From JANYCO01 sp035535995 (GTDB lineage Bacteria; Bacteroidota; Bacteroidia; Cytophagales; Cytophagaceae), in assembly GCA_035535995.1 (NCBI GenBank), contig DATLOZ010000025.1, forward strand, positions 1-64,000: a stretch of 64,000 nucleotides of DNA, written 5' to 3'. The notes beneath the pieces were generated by a model. The model did no database searches. It saw only the letters and a program-made list of their open reading frames with translations, and was not told the origin of the DNA. Every line of letters starts with the position of its first letter. Position 1 is the stretch's first letter. Positions 21,498 to 30,210 of the stretch are shown here, one piece after another. The position numbers and the translations under genes were made by a program.

Positions 21498-21854
21498 ATG
21501 AAAAAACCCCTTGTAGTCGCCTTGTTTCTCCTTTCATACAATTGTCTTTACGCACAGGTAGATTCTGCATTAGCAATTGCAAAAGAAGTAAAAGCCCGCC
21601 TGGATGCCGGGGCTGATTTTTGTGAAATGGTGCGCTTATATTCGGAAGACACCCAGACAAAAACTACTTGCGGCGAACTGGGTTTTTTTGGAAAAGGAGA
21701 ATTGATGCGTGGCTATGAAGACGCCATGATAAAACTTAAACTAGGACAGATCTCCGATGTAGTAAAAACTGGCTATGGATACCATATCATTCAACTCGTG
21801 GCGATAGAAAAAAAACAATGGGCTACGAGGCATATTTTGATTCGATATAGATGA
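21498..21854 (+). CDS. exported parvulin-type peptidyl-prolyl isomerase, unusual strand order
   Basis: This 118-residue protein has a signal peptide (1-19, ending CLYA before Gln). Most of the PpiC-type rotamase domain follows: ARLDAGADFCEMVRLYSED, GGELGFF equivalent CGELGFFGKGELMRGYEDA, LGQISDVVKTGYGYHIIQL. The first strand of a normal parvulin (xxRHILV), which carries one of the conserved active-site His, is missing from the N-terminus. A matching WATRHILIRYR sits at the very C-terminus instead. This could be a circular permutation or a cut-down fragment of a two-repeat SurA-type protein. Confidence 0.8.
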   Translation: MKKPLVVALFLLSYNCLYAQVDSALAIAKEVKARLDAGADFCEMVRLYSEDTQTKTTCGELGFFGKGELMRGYEDAMIKLKLGQISDVVKTGYGYHIIQLVAIEKKQWATRHILIRYR

Positions 21855-21858
21855 ATTA

Positions 21859-21945
21859 GAATTTTGAGTTATGAATGTGGAATAGTATGTATTTGTACTT
21901 TGATCCATTGAAATTCATAACTCATAATTCATAACTCATAACTTT
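21859..21945. repeat. AGTTATGA-type hairpin repeat, copy 5
   Basis: GAGTTATGAATGTGGAA pairs imperfectly with AATTCATAACTCATAATTC, and a further CATAACTCATAAC unit follows. It fills the gap between convergent genes. Confidence 0.85.
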
Positions 21946-22906
21946 AAAATACATCAATCACAAACTGCTTACTATTTGCCTTGCCCTCTCTTACCTCAGA
22001 GAGACGGCTGTTGATCACGTAGGCATTGCCTTTGAAGTAAGTGACCGTTGTTGGCATGAGGTCGGAGCATTGCACTTCTTTTGTGATCACAGCTGATTTC
22101 CATTGGTCTTCGGAGCGGAGGTAAACCATTTTGGTAAACCGGTTTCTCACCACGATCAATTCTTTTGCATTGATAAAATAAATTCCATCACCCCAAAACA
22201 GAGGCTCTGGCAGTTTTACTTTTTCTACTTTGGAAGGATCTTTAACCGAGATCTTCAACAAACTTCCTTCGCCACTTTTAGTTGCCAATAGATAGCCTTC
22301 TTCGTTCCAAGCAATACCGTTGAGCCCAAGCGAATTGCTGTCGGGTACAAATAGGTCTGATTTTGCAAAAAGAGATTTCTTTTTATTCTTATCTATTTTA
22401 TAGATCGCATTGGCATACGAGTCGGTTACGTAGATATTATCGCTCTTGTCGAACGTAAGATCGTTTGTAAAATGTTTTCCCTGCACAAGATCTGAACATT
22501 CGATCACCTCGTCCAGTTTGCCGCTGGCCGCATCAATAATAGCTACCTGTGCGATCTTCATCTTGGTAGCCTCGCTGGATCTGGGCGACATGCCCATATC
22601 GCCGTTGGCTACATAGATCTTTCCGGTTTTGGGATTGTACTTGATCCCTACGGTGGAGATCAGTTTCGGATCATCGCAGACTACTTTTAAAGCGCCTTTC
22701 ATATCCACGCTTACCACCTTGCCTTGCATAAGCGAACCGAGGTAAAACAGTTGGCTTTTCTCGTTGTGTGTGATCCCCTCAGGGTAAAGTTTTTCACATT
22801 CGAATACGATCTTTTCTCCGCTTGTATCTTGTCTGAACGAGCTCATCAGCGCCAGCAGCAATACGGAAAGAATAACCGTCTTAAAAGAATAACGTGTACG
22901 TTTCAT
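21944..22906 (-). CDS. exported SMP-30/NHL-type beta-propeller protein
   Basis: This 320-residue protein has a signal peptide (residues 1-25, MKRTRYSFKTVILSVLLLALMSSF). Propeller blades of the SMP-30/gluconolactonase or NHL kind follow: LYPEGITHNEKSQLFYLGSL, VGIKYNPKTGKIYVANGDMG, TNDLTFDKSDNIYVTDSYANAIYKID, LNGIAWNEEGYLLATKSGEGSLLKI, and FWGDGIYFINAKELIVV. It may be a lactonase or a binding protein. The catalytic metal ligands cannot be confirmed by eye. I chose ATG 22906 because the frame upstream codes for a non-signal leader. Confidence 0.75.
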   Translation of the reverse strand: MKRTRYSFKTVILSVLLLALMSSFRQDTSGEKIVFECEKLYPEGITHNEKSQLFYLGSLMQGKVVSVDMKGALKVVCDDPKLISTVGIKYNPKTGKIYVANGDMGMSPRSSEATKMKIAQVAIIDAASGKLDEVIECSDLVQGKHFTNDLTFDKSDNIYVTDSYANAIYKIDKNKKKSLFAKSDLFVPDSNSLGLNGIAWNEEGYLLATKSGEGSLLKISVKDPSKVEKVKLPEPLFWGDGIYFINAKELIVVRNRFTKMVYLRSEDQWKSAVITKEVQCSDLMPTTVTYFKGNAYVINSRLSEVREGKANSKQFVIDVF

Positions 22907-23119
22907 AAATTTTTTGAAATGATTTAAGTTAAAAAAAGAAAAACTGTATTGGTGGGTGCAATGATGTAAAGAAAAATAATTTTGAGCAGAATTCACAGGA
23001 TTAAAGAATTTGCAGAATTAAATAAATATAAAATAGCTATAAAGAAATCTTAAACGGATAGAAATCATACTTTTATTGAACCCTCCTTGCACTCTTTAGC
23101 GGTGAACCATAAGAGGCTT

Positions 23120-23662
23120 TTATAGCTTTGCTTTTCTATACCGGAAGATATTTGCATCCAATTCATAATACATTTTTTGGATCGCATTGGCTGAAAAGCT
23201 TCGTGTGATAAAACCTACAATTGCTCCAAGCCCAAATACAGCGCCCATATTCAAAACTGCACTTATGATGCTTTTACCATTGAATGTAAAAAGCCCGATA
23301 AAAAATAATAGAATGGAGAAAGCACCGAAGAGGAAGATCATTATCAGAAAAAAATAAACCGGAGGAGGAAAATATCGAAACTCAAGGTTTACAACCAAGC
23401 CGGAAGAACTTTCCTGAAATATGCCAATCATCTTGCAATAATGCCTGGAATTATTGACCCAGCCTCGTTTCCTCCGCAGGTAAAATCCATTGTAACCTAC
23501 TGCTCCTTTGTAATCTGTTTTGCCAGAGGAAAAAATATCCAGTCCGCTCATCGTATCTGCGCCTACGTGTGGACTAAGAACACGAATAAATTCTTCGCGC
23601 GAAAGGTCGAGCTGAAGGCTACGATATTCGATCAATCCTAGCAAGAGAAAAAGTTTTTTCAT
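23120..23662 (-). CDS. membrane protein of unknown function
   Basis: This 180-residue protein has a leading hydrophobic stretch (1-11), a soluble region (20-98) and two adjacent membrane segments (about 100-128 and 135-155). It ends in a basic tail (RYRKAKL). No family is recognised. It is a single gene, divergent from the HD-domain gene. Confidence 0.55.
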   Translation of the reverse strand: MKKLFLLLGLIEYRSLQLDLSREEFIRVLSPHVGADTMSGLDIFSSGKTDYKGAVGYNGFYLRRKRGWVNNSRHYCKMIGIFQESSSGLVVNLEFRYFPPPVYFFLIMIFLFGAFSILLFFIGLFTFNGKSIISAVLNMGAVFGLGAIVGFITRSFSANAIQKMYYELDANIFRYRKAKL

Positions 23663-23766
23663 AGCGCGTGTTGCTTTTTTTAAAGATACAAGATTCCAAA
23701 TAGCCTTGTATCTTGAGATCTATTTTTTATCTTCGATACGGCAGTATTTTTTAACCTCAAACCTAT

Positions 23767-24384
23767 ATGCTAAAACAAACCTATTTTTCTTTAATACAAA
23801 AATATGCCGATCACCCGCTTGTAGTGGAAGCCATGTGGGCCGAGATCGAGTTGAGCTATTCACATCCGGGAAGATATTATCACACCCTCGCACACCTGGG
23901 CGATCTGCTGTATAGGCTCCGGGAAATAAAAGGAATGATACAAGAATGGGATGTTATTCTCTTTTCAATTTATTACCACGATGTGGTCTACAATATTTTG
24001 AAAAACGATAACGAAGAAAAAAGCGCCCAGCTGGCCAATACACGCCTAAATGCAATCGGCGTTCCAGGCAACCTTGTACAACTATGCCTGCAACAAATTC
24101 TCGCTACTAAAAATCATTCGCCTGAAACAGATCCCGATACCAACCACTTTACCGACGCCGACCTTTCTATCCTGGGCCAGGATTGGCCGAGGTATTCTGC
24201 ATACGCCGCCAATGTGCGCAAAGAATACGCTTACTACCCCGACGAACAGTACAACCCCGGAAGGAAAAAAGTACTCGAGCATTTTTTGCAGATGAAAAAT
24301 ATTTACAAAACAGATTTTTTCTTTCAAAAATTTGAAAACAACGCACGAAAAAATCTTCAACGGGAATTGGAAATATTACTATGA
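23767..24384 (+). CDS. HD-domain metal-dependent phosphohydrolase
   Basis: This 205-residue protein belongs to the predicted HD-superfamily phosphohydrolase group (COG4339-like). The metal-binding set is visible as YHTLAHLGDLL (His), IYYHDVVYN (HD pair) and HFTDADLSILG (Asp). These enzymes are thought to act on nucleotides, but the substrate is not established. ATG 23767 follows an AT-rich leader. It stands alone. Confidence 0.85.
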   Translation: MLKQTYFSLIQKYADHPLVVEAMWAEIELSYSHPGRYYHTLAHLGDLLYRLREIKGMIQEWDVILFSIYYHDVVYNILKNDNEEKSAQLANTRLNAIGVPGNLVQLCLQQILATKNHSPETDPDTNHFTDADLSILGQDWPRYSAYAANVRKEYAYYPDEQYNPGRKKVLEHFLQMKNIYKTDFFFQKFENNARKNLQRELEILL

Positions 24385-24485
24385 ATACTTGTAATTGCTC
24401 GTTAACGATGCCATCCTCTGTTGCAATGACAGCAAGGTGATTGTTTGTTTCCCCACAAACAATGGCGAAATGATCTGTTTAGTCC

Positions 24486-24638
24486 GCTCAGAGTCTCCCA
24501 CACACGGAACGTTGTTTTAATACAAGTGTTCGATGGGGACTCTGAGCTGCTACTAGCAGAGCAGGATCATCAAACAGCTCAGAGTCCCCTGCAAAGGGCA
24601 GTATAAACTTTACGCTCCGAATGCGGGAGACTCTGAGC
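24486..24638. repeat. nested 153-bp cruciform repeat
   Basis: Outer arms GCTCAGAGTCTCCC (24486-24499) and GGGAGACTCTGAGC (24625-24638) are perfectly complementary. Inner arms GGGGACTCTGAGCTG (24535-24549) and CAGCTCAGAGTCCCC (24575-24589) also pair perfectly. A smaller hairpin (ATTGTTTGT/ACAAACAAT, 24440-24463) lies just left. It is in the 433-bp gap between two + strand genes, where I see nothing else. Confidence 0.85.
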
Positions 24639-24817
24639 AGACTAATGGCGAAATGATCTGCTTGCGATCTTAGTTTGTAAAACCTTTATACAAAAGCAAG
24701 TGTACCGTTTGCCGACTCACCGCTTCGAAAAAACTTCTTGCTATTCACCGCGAAAAGCACGGAAAAATTGGCAGGTTCACGTGTATATAATATTTTTATG
24801 ATCTAAACGATCATCCT

Positions 24818-25393
24818 ATGTCAGCCGCACTTCTCCATCATATTGCACAGTACACAAAACTTCCGGCAGGAGAAGACCAAGAATTGCTAAATTTTTTCCG
24901 TCGCATAAACGTAAATAAAAAAGAGATGCTCCTGGAGGAAGGCCAATCTTGCAAGACACATTACTTTGTAGAAAAAGGATGTCTGCGAATGTTTTTTCTC
25001 AACAGCAAAGGCGTAGAGCAGACTACACAGTTTGCGATCGAAAACTGGTGGATCACCGATCATATGGCATTTCAATTACAGAAACCGGCTTCTTTCTACA
25101 TTCAATCCGTAGAGGCTTCGCAATTGTTAGCGCTGGATTTTCAAGTGCAGGAAAAACTTTTTCTCCGCTTTCCTCAAATGGAAAGTTATTTCCGCCAGCT
25201 CTACGAGCGCGCCTACGCTGCCTCGCAAACACGTGTAAAGTATTTATACGATCTTAGCAAAGAGGACCATTACCGGAATTTCATAGAAAAATATCCTGGC
25301 TTCGCACAGCGGATCCCTCAATACCTGCTGGCTTCCTTCCTTGGGTTTACTCCGGAATATCTGAGTGAGATCCGTAAAAAGCACCGATCTTAA
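24818..25393 (+). CDS. Crp/Fnr-family regulator
   Basis: This 191-residue protein has an N-terminal cyclic-nucleotide-binding fold (about 20-115: MLLEEGQSCKTHYFVEKGCLRMFF) and a short C-terminal helical part (RNFIEKYPGFAQRIPQYLLASFLGFTPEYLSEIRKK) that holds the winged helix. The sequence is of the Bacteroidota type that lacks the cAMP-contact residues of E. coli Crp. Its neighbour 66 bp downstream, an AhpD-like gene, is its likely target. Confidence 0.88.
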   Translation: MSAALLHHIAQYTKLPAGEDQELLNFFRRINVNKKEMLLEEGQSCKTHYFVEKGCLRMFFLNSKGVEQTTQFAIENWWITDHMAFQLQKPASFYIQSVEASQLLALDFQVQEKLFLRFPQMESYFRQLYERAYAASQTRVKYLYDLSKEDHYRNFIEKYPGFAQRIPQYLLASFLGFTPEYLSEIRKKHRS

Positions 25394-25425
25394 ACCAGTT
25401 TAATTTTTAGGCGTTTTTCATTTCC

Positions 25426-25433
25426 TACTTTTG
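25426..25433 (+). promoter_or_regulatory. -7 box TACTTTTG of the AhpD-like gene
   Basis: It matches the Bacteroidota -7 consensus TAnnTTTG. The expected start site near 25439 gives a leader of about 20 nt. No clear -33 TTG is visible. Confidence 0.55.
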
Positions 25434-25459
25434 ATCTAATCATTAAAACATACAAGATC

Positions 25460-25894
25460 ATGGAAACACGCTTAAACATGCAGGAAGCAGAACCACAGGC
25501 CTACAAAGCCATGCTGAACCTGTCTATGACCCCAAATTCTATTTCTAAAACACACCACCATCTTTTGAAGATCCGCGCCTCGCAGATCAATGGCTGTGCC
25601 TTTTGCATCGACATGCACACGAAAGAGGCTATGAAAGATGGTGAAAGTACGCAGCGGATCTTTTTGCTGAATGCATGGAGGGAAGTTTCGCTTTTTACGG
25701 AAGAAGAAAAACTAGTGTTGGAACTGACAGAAGAGGTCACACTCATTCATCAGCATGGTGTTTCTTCTGAAACCTATCAAAAAGCAGAAAAACAATTCGG
25801 GAAAAACTACCTGGCCCAATTGATCATGGCGATCGTGACCATCAATGCCTGGAACAGGATTGCGATCAGTACTACTCAGCAACCGGCATCATAA
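25460..25894 (+). CDS. AhpD-like carboxymuconolactone decarboxylase-family protein
   Basis: This 144-residue, mostly helical protein has the peroxidase-type motif CAFCIDMHTKEA with Cys46, Cys49 and His53. Related AhpD proteins use the Cys pair for alkylhydroperoxide reduction. Family members are often annotated as carboxymuconolactone decarboxylase without evidence of that activity. The C-terminal WNRIAIS signature fits the family. It follows the Crp/Fnr-type regulator gene, a recurring pair in Bacteroidota. Confidence 0.88.
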   Translation: METRLNMQEAEPQAYKAMLNLSMTPNSISKTHHHLLKIRASQINGCAFCIDMHTKEAMKDGESTQRIFLLNAWREVSLFTEEEKLVLELTEEVTLIHQHGVSSETYQKAEKQFGKNYLAQLIMAIVTINAWNRIAISTTQQPAS

Positions 25895-25901
25895 GTTTGA
25901 T

Positions 25902-25946
25902 TTTGTCTGAACTGTTTTAGAATGGGACAATTACGGTTCAGACAAA
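25902..25946 (+). terminator. inverted repeat after the AhpD-like gene
   Basis: A perfect 11-bp stem (TTTGTCTGAAC / GTTCAGACAAA) has a 23-nt loop. It lacks a strong T-run. The arms resemble the outer arms of the 11188-11396 element, so it may be a member of the same repeat family. Confidence 0.45.
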
Positions 25947-26144
25947 TTTCAAAAATCATTTGATTACAGGCCTTGACAAACCCGCGCAGGCAGTACCTTG
26001 TATTGCCAATAAAAAGAACGCACAGGAAAATCTCCAACACGAGTTGGGTACACTTTTAAATAACAATGTCATTCCCTGCAACAGTCATAATAATATTTGT
26101 CAAAAGCTTTTGCTTTGGTATCTTTATCAATATTTATCTCATTC

Positions 26145-26699
26145 ATGAAATTTGAAATTACCGAAGCAAGCAGCATACAAGACTTACAACAGATGCTAGC
26201 CTTGCAGGCAAAAAATCATCGTGGGAATTTTTCTGAAGAGGAAAAACTTCAAAATGGTTTCCTTTCTGTAAAGCATAATTTAGAATTGCTCGAAGCCATG
26301 AACCAGGCGGCTCCGCAGATCATAGCCAAGGCCGATGGCCATGTAGTAGGCTTTGCGATGGTAATGCTGGATTCCTTCAAAGACAAGGTTCCAGGAATGG
26401 AGTCTTTGTTCGAAAGCTTAAAAACTCTTTCCTGGAAAGGAAAAAAAATTACCGATTATCGCTATTACGTAATGGGTCAGGTATGTGTAGATAATGCCTT
26501 CCGTTCGATGGGAATTTTTGATAAGCTATACGAAAAACACAGGGAGATCTACGCACCGCATTTTGATCTCTGCGTTACCGAAATTGCATCAGGAAATATT
26601 CGCTCTATGAAAGCCCACCGCCGTGTGGGTTTTGAAGTGGTTCACAAATTTCGTGACGAAGTCGATGAGTGGAATGTGGTGGTTTGGGATTGGCGGTAG
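26145..26699 (+). CDS. GNAT-family N-acetyltransferase
   Basis: This 184-residue protein has the acetyl-CoA fold: IIAKADGHVVGFAMVMLDSF (strands 2-4), YYVMGQVCVDNAFRSMGIFDKLYEKH (motif A with a degenerate Q/RxxGxG/A loop, RSMGIF) and NIRSMKAHRRVGFEVVHKF at the C-terminus. The acceptor is unknown. I chose ATG 26145. The open frame extends back to a TTG at 26097, but that region reads as leader. Confidence 0.85.
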   Translation: MKFEITEASSIQDLQQMLALQAKNHRGNFSEEEKLQNGFLSVKHNLELLEAMNQAAPQIIAKADGHVVGFAMVMLDSFKDKVPGMESLFESLKTLSWKGKKITDYRYYVMGQVCVDNAFRSMGIFDKLYEKHREIYAPHFDLCVTEIASGNIRSMKAHRRVGFEVVHKFRDEVDEWNVVVWDWR

Positions 26700-26750
26700 C
26701 AGAATAGATTGGGTCAGATCAGCAAGAGCAAGAGTACACAGAGTTTTTAC

Positions 26751-27302
26751 TTAAGGGCTTACTACGAGCTTACCGGCATCCGTCCGGAGTTGGATCACGC
26801 CCGTAAGGATAGATTTGTACTTGTCCGGGAAAGCGATCTCCAAATCTTTTGGCGTAAGGGTAAGTACAAAATCAAACATCAGGTCGCGGTCCATGTATTC
26901 GAGCTCGAGTTCCAGAGGAATTTGTTTTCTGATATCACCAAGTACAAGATTTCCGCTTACGTTGAATTTTTGCATACGATCTGTTTCTTTGTCAATATTT
27001 GAAACTGGTAAAATTGCAGTAAAAGAAAGATTGGTAAAAAAATCTTCTTCCAGCACTTCTTTCAAAAACGTTTGCGCATCGATGCTGTCGATTGTTTTAA
27101 ATTTTTCCAGCGAAATATTGAAGTTGAAATTCCCATCGTTAGCATTGAGCAAAAAAGTAGCGTTTTGAGCGATGAAGCGATAGTCTTTTTTATATCCTTT
27201 CAAGACCATCGTAATGGGATTTTCGCCCTGGCATTGTTGTGCCGCCGCCGGGATAAAAGAGAGCAGGCAGAGTGTAGTAACTATAAATAAATTTTTTTTC
27301 AT
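26751..27302 (-). CDS. exported YceI-like lipid-binding protein
   Basis: This 183-residue protein has a signal peptide (1-21, ending AAAQQ) and a lipocalin-like beta barrel of the YceI type, with strands such as NATFLLNANDGNFNFNISLEKF, KFNVSGNLVLGDIRKQIPLELEL and FDFVLTLTPKDL. YceI proteins bind isoprenoid-type lipids in the periplasm. The family's typical HT(N)DPF-like patches are weak, so assignment rests on the strand pattern. It converges with the GNAT gene. Confidence 0.65.
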   Translation of the reverse strand: MKKNLFIVTTLCLLSFIPAAAQQCQGENPITMVLKGYKKDYRFIAQNATFLLNANDGNFNFNISLEKFKTIDSIDAQTFLKEVLEEDFFTNLSFTAILPVSNIDKETDRMQKFNVSGNLVLGDIRKQIPLELELEYMDRDLMFDFVLTLTPKDLEIAFPDKYKSILTGVIQLRTDAGKLVVSP

Positions 27303-27338
27303 GACGAAAATGAAATAGTTACTACAAGATACTACTTT

Positions 27339-27524
27339 TTACAACAAAGTAGTGAGCAATCCGGTTTTTACCAGCAGCTCATAATCAAAGGTTTCCATGC
27401 ACCAGTGGAGCAGGTTTTTGGCTTCTTCGGGAGAAAGCCATTCGGAAAGTTTTTTAAATTCTTTTTTGAACAGGTCGTTGTCAAAACTCACTGCCGTCAA
27501 AATATTCTTCGCGTACTTATACAT
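27339..27524 (-). CDS. small conserved-looking protein
   Basis: This 61-residue frame (MYKYAKNILTAVSFDNDLFKKE, LSPEEAKNLLHWCMETF) looks like the short helical protein found next to many Bacteroidota genes, with a YKYAxxILxxVSFD start. No function is known to me. It lies 36 bp upstream of the YceI-like gene on the same strand. Confidence 0.55.
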   Translation of the reverse strand: MYKYAKNILTAVSFDNDLFKKEFKKLSEWLSPEEAKNLLHWCMETFDYELLVKTGLLTTLL

Positions 27525-27790
27525 AACACACCAACTATAACACCCAATCTAGAAAAGTAATCTGGTGAAAATCTGTCGCCGTTCTTACTTTATTTTATTA
27601 ACGGAAATGATTTCAAAAGGTATATGGTAAAATCAAAAAAAATCACCGCGTTAAAAAAGGAAACGCACTAAGGTATTGTTTAAGAATTGATTAGTTTATA
27701 AATTAATTTTCGGTTAGCTTTTCATTTTTAATAAAGATAGAATTGACAAGGCTTTCCAGCTGAAATCTTCCTGAAAATATTTTATAATTT

Positions 27791-28351
27791 ATGAAACCTT
27801 CCATCCTTTTCCTTTCCTCGCTCACACTGCTCCTGTGTAGATGTGGCGCTCCTGAAAAAAATACCCTGGCCATCGATTCTATTGGCCTGGATACTATTAC
27901 ACTAATGAGGGACAGTATTTCTTCTCCTGTACCGGTAAAAAAAACCACCTACGAATCTCCGGAGGACTTTCCTTCCGAGTGGGTGCGGATTACGGAGTTG
28001 GACAAAGAATTTGTGATCTACCGCGCCTGCGATTCCGAAAACCCTACCGTTATCATTAACCGGAACGGCAATGGATTCGACCTTACCAACGCACTTGGTC
28101 AATTTGCAGATCTTTATAAGATCAGCGATTTCAAACCATTGGACTCTCTGAGCTATGAAATCTACTGCGAAGGGCAAGGACTGGATTCAATGATCGTAAA
28201 TGTAACCTATACCGATAAAAAGAACGGCGTTGCCGAATGGACCTGGAAGAAGAGTAGTACCAATGAAGTGGTTGGAGATATTAATACTTATGTAGAGAAG
28301 GGATTTGAAAAGAACTATCGTGAGTATAAAGAAATTTGCGAGGAGCTTTAA
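27791..28351 (+). CDS. putative lipoprotein, unknown function
   Basis: This 186-residue protein has a hydrophobic N-terminus with Cys16 and Cys18 (LTLLLCRCGAP). The lipobox is non-standard, but export is likely. The mature part starts with Ser/Asp-rich sequence, followed by a strand-rich domain (WVRITELDKEFVIYRACDSENPTVIINR). I do not recognise a family. It converges with the pseudouridine synthase gene. Confidence 0.55.
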   Translation: MKPSILFLSSLTLLLCRCGAPEKNTLAIDSIGLDTITLMRDSISSPVPVKKTTYESPEDFPSEWVRITELDKEFVIYRACDSENPTVIINRNGNGFDLTNALGQFADLYKISDFKPLDSLSYEIYCEGQGLDSMIVNVTYTDKKNGVAEWTWKKSSTNEVVGDINTYVEKGFEKNYREYKEICEEL

Positions 28352-28387
28352 AAAAATCCGAACCCTTGGAAATCTATTTCCTGTCAA

Positions 28388-29053
28388 TCAAACCAACTGA
28401 TCTTTTGTTGTCTCTATAGAAATAATTTCTCTGCTCACCGGGTGCGCAAACACGAGTCTATGCGCGCGGAGTGCAATAGCCTCCGGTTTGTAAAGTGCCT
28501 CTGAACCGTAAATGCTATCCCCGACGATCGGACATCCCTGCGAAGCAAGCTGAGCGCGGATTTGGTGAAACTTCCCGGTATGCAGTTCGATCTTCCACAA
28601 AAATTTATTTTCCGGGAGGTATTGTATTTCATACTCCAGTATTACTTTTTCCGCCCAGGGCGTTCCTTCTTCCACGATCGTAGCTTTTTTCTTTTCCTTC
28701 CGGTGCCATTGTTCCAGTCTGTCTTTGCGCTGCTCCGGGGCATGAAGGGTGAGTGCCTCGTAATATTTTTTTACCCTCCTTTCGGCAAATTGTTCGCTCA
28801 GATCTTTTAGTACTGCACGCTGTTTGGCAAACAATACCACACCTGCTACAGGCCTGTCGAGCCGGTGAATGTGCTGGGCGTAAACGTCTTTCCCCGCAGG
28901 GAGCGTAGTTTTCAAATATTGTTTTACCTGTTGAAGCAGGTTAGGGTGATTGTTGCGGTCAGGCTCCACCATCAAACCGTGCGGCTTGTGTACTACAAGT
29001 ACAAAAGCGTCTTCAAAAAGGATGTGATCTGAAATAGGGAAGGTGAAAGACAT
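28388..29053 (-). CDS. RluA-family pseudouridine synthase
   Basis: This 221-residue RNA-modifying enzyme converts uridine to pseudouridine in rRNA or tRNA. Residue order fits the RluA catalytic domain without an S4 domain: ILFEDAFVLVVHKPHGLMV, HRLDRPVAGVVLFAK with catalytic Asp66, and FHQIRAQLASQGCPIVGDSIYG. The target base is unknown; the length and lack of S4 resemble TruC- or RluA-type members. I chose ATG 29053. The open frame to 29278 has no domain and would overlap the divergent hydrolase gene. Confidence 0.9.
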   Translation of the reverse strand: MSFTFPISDHILFEDAFVLVVHKPHGLMVEPDRNNHPNLLQQVKQYLKTTLPAGKDVYAQHIHRLDRPVAGVVLFAKQRAVLKDLSEQFAERRVKKYYEALTLHAPEQRKDRLEQWHRKEKKKATIVEEGTPWAEKVILEYEIQYLPENKFLWKIELHTGKFHQIRAQLASQGCPIVGDSIYGSEALYKPEAIALRAHRLVFAHPVSREIISIETTKDQLV

Positions 29054-29231
29054 GCGGCAAAGATAACAGATGAAAAAACTCAATACAAAGACAAAGATCT
29101 TCCTGCCTTTCTCCACATAAATAGTAGAAGGTGGGAATAACGCAAAAACTATAAGACCGATTTCAGTTAACAATGGAATCAAAGTAGTTTGGCTCTGTGT
29201 TATAAGATTTAAGTTTTTAATTTTTATAACT

Positions 29232-30011
29232 ATGAAACACAAAGTAATTTTCATACATGGCATGTTCCAGAATGCCACAAGCTGGGACAGCTGGGTGGAT
29301 TATTTCACCGAAAAAGGTTACGACTGCCTGGCAGAATCTTGGCCATTACACGTAGGCGACCCTAAGCAATTGCGCGAAAATCCGCCTTTAGGGCTTGGGG
29401 ATCTTCGTCTCCAGGAAGTGATTGATCAGTTTGCGGGGCTTGTCAGTATTGTAGATCCCGAGGCGATCCTGATCGGGCATTCGGTAGGCGGGTTAATTGT
29501 ACAAGCGATCTTAAATAAAGGATTGGGAAGCATGGGTGTTTGCATCAGTTCTGCAGCGCCCAATAAAATGTTGGCTTTCGACTGGGGGTTTTTCAAAAAC
29601 AGTCTTTCCATCGTCAATCCGCTCAAAGGCGACGAACCGTTTTGGATGACGCCCGAGATTTTTCATCAAAGCTTTTGCAATACCATGACAAGAGAAGAAT
29701 CCGACGAAGCCTACGAGCGCACGGCAGTACACGACAGCCGCCAAGTTTTCCGCGATTGCCTGATGGAAGCCGGAGAGCTGGATCTTGACCAAACAAACCG
29801 TCCGCTATTTTTTATCTCAGGGGAAAACGATGAGATCATTCCTGCGGAATTGAATAAGAAAAATGCAAAGGCTTATAAAAACGGATTAGCGGAGTTTGCT
29901 CAGTTTCCAAACCGCGGCCACTTCATCTGTGGCCAGCCAGGATGGAGGGCTGTAGCAGAAACCGCGGACCGATGGGTGAACAGGCAGTATATTCATACGG
30001 TGCAGGTATAA
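29232..30011 (+). CDS. alpha/beta hydrolase
   Basis: This 259-residue cytoplasmic hydrolase has IFIHGMFQNATSW as the oxyanion strand, nucleophile Ser84 in GHSVGG, acid residue near ISGENDEIIP and a late His in FPNRGHFICG. The family acts on esters, amides or epoxides, and the substrate is not predictable. No signal peptide. It ends just before the second MITE-like copy. Confidence 0.87.
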   Translation: MKHKVIFIHGMFQNATSWDSWVDYFTEKGYDCLAESWPLHVGDPKQLRENPPLGLGDLRLQEVIDQFAGLVSIVDPEAILIGHSVGGLIVQAILNKGLGSMGVCISSAAPNKMLAFDWGFFKNSLSIVNPLKGDEPFWMTPEIFHQSFCNTMTREESDEAYERTAVHDSRQVFRDCLMEAGELDLDQTNRPLFFISGENDEIIPAELNKKNAKAYKNGLAEFAQFPNRGHFICGQPGWRAVAETADRWVNRQYIHTVQV

Positions 30012-30017
30012 TATTTT

Positions 30018-30186
30018 TAGAATTCCCCTTTAAGTATTAATGATGGATGCAAGATACCAGATGCCGGATACCAGATAGTTTAGATAAAAACAACGCTGTT
30101 TTACAAATAAACTAAAAGACAATGTCATTAAATTAATCCGGTATCTGGTATCTCAAATAAGTATTAATAGTTAAGAGGGTAATTCC
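30018..30186. repeat. MITE-like element, copy 2 (inverted)
   Basis: Its reverse complement matches 16357-16556 over nearly the whole length, including both ends and the inner ATCTGGTATCCGGCATCTGG block. It is about 30 bp shorter, lacking parts near the left and right inner repeats. It lies between convergent genes. Confidence 0.85.
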
Positions 30187-30210
30187 AAATATTTTTATTG
30201 GAAAGAACAG

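Noticed and set aside
29054..29278. 75-codon N-terminal extension of the RluA-type gene
   Set aside because: It would overlap the start of the divergent hydrolase gene, has hydrophobic content unlike the family, and ATG 29053 starts right before the conserved domain.
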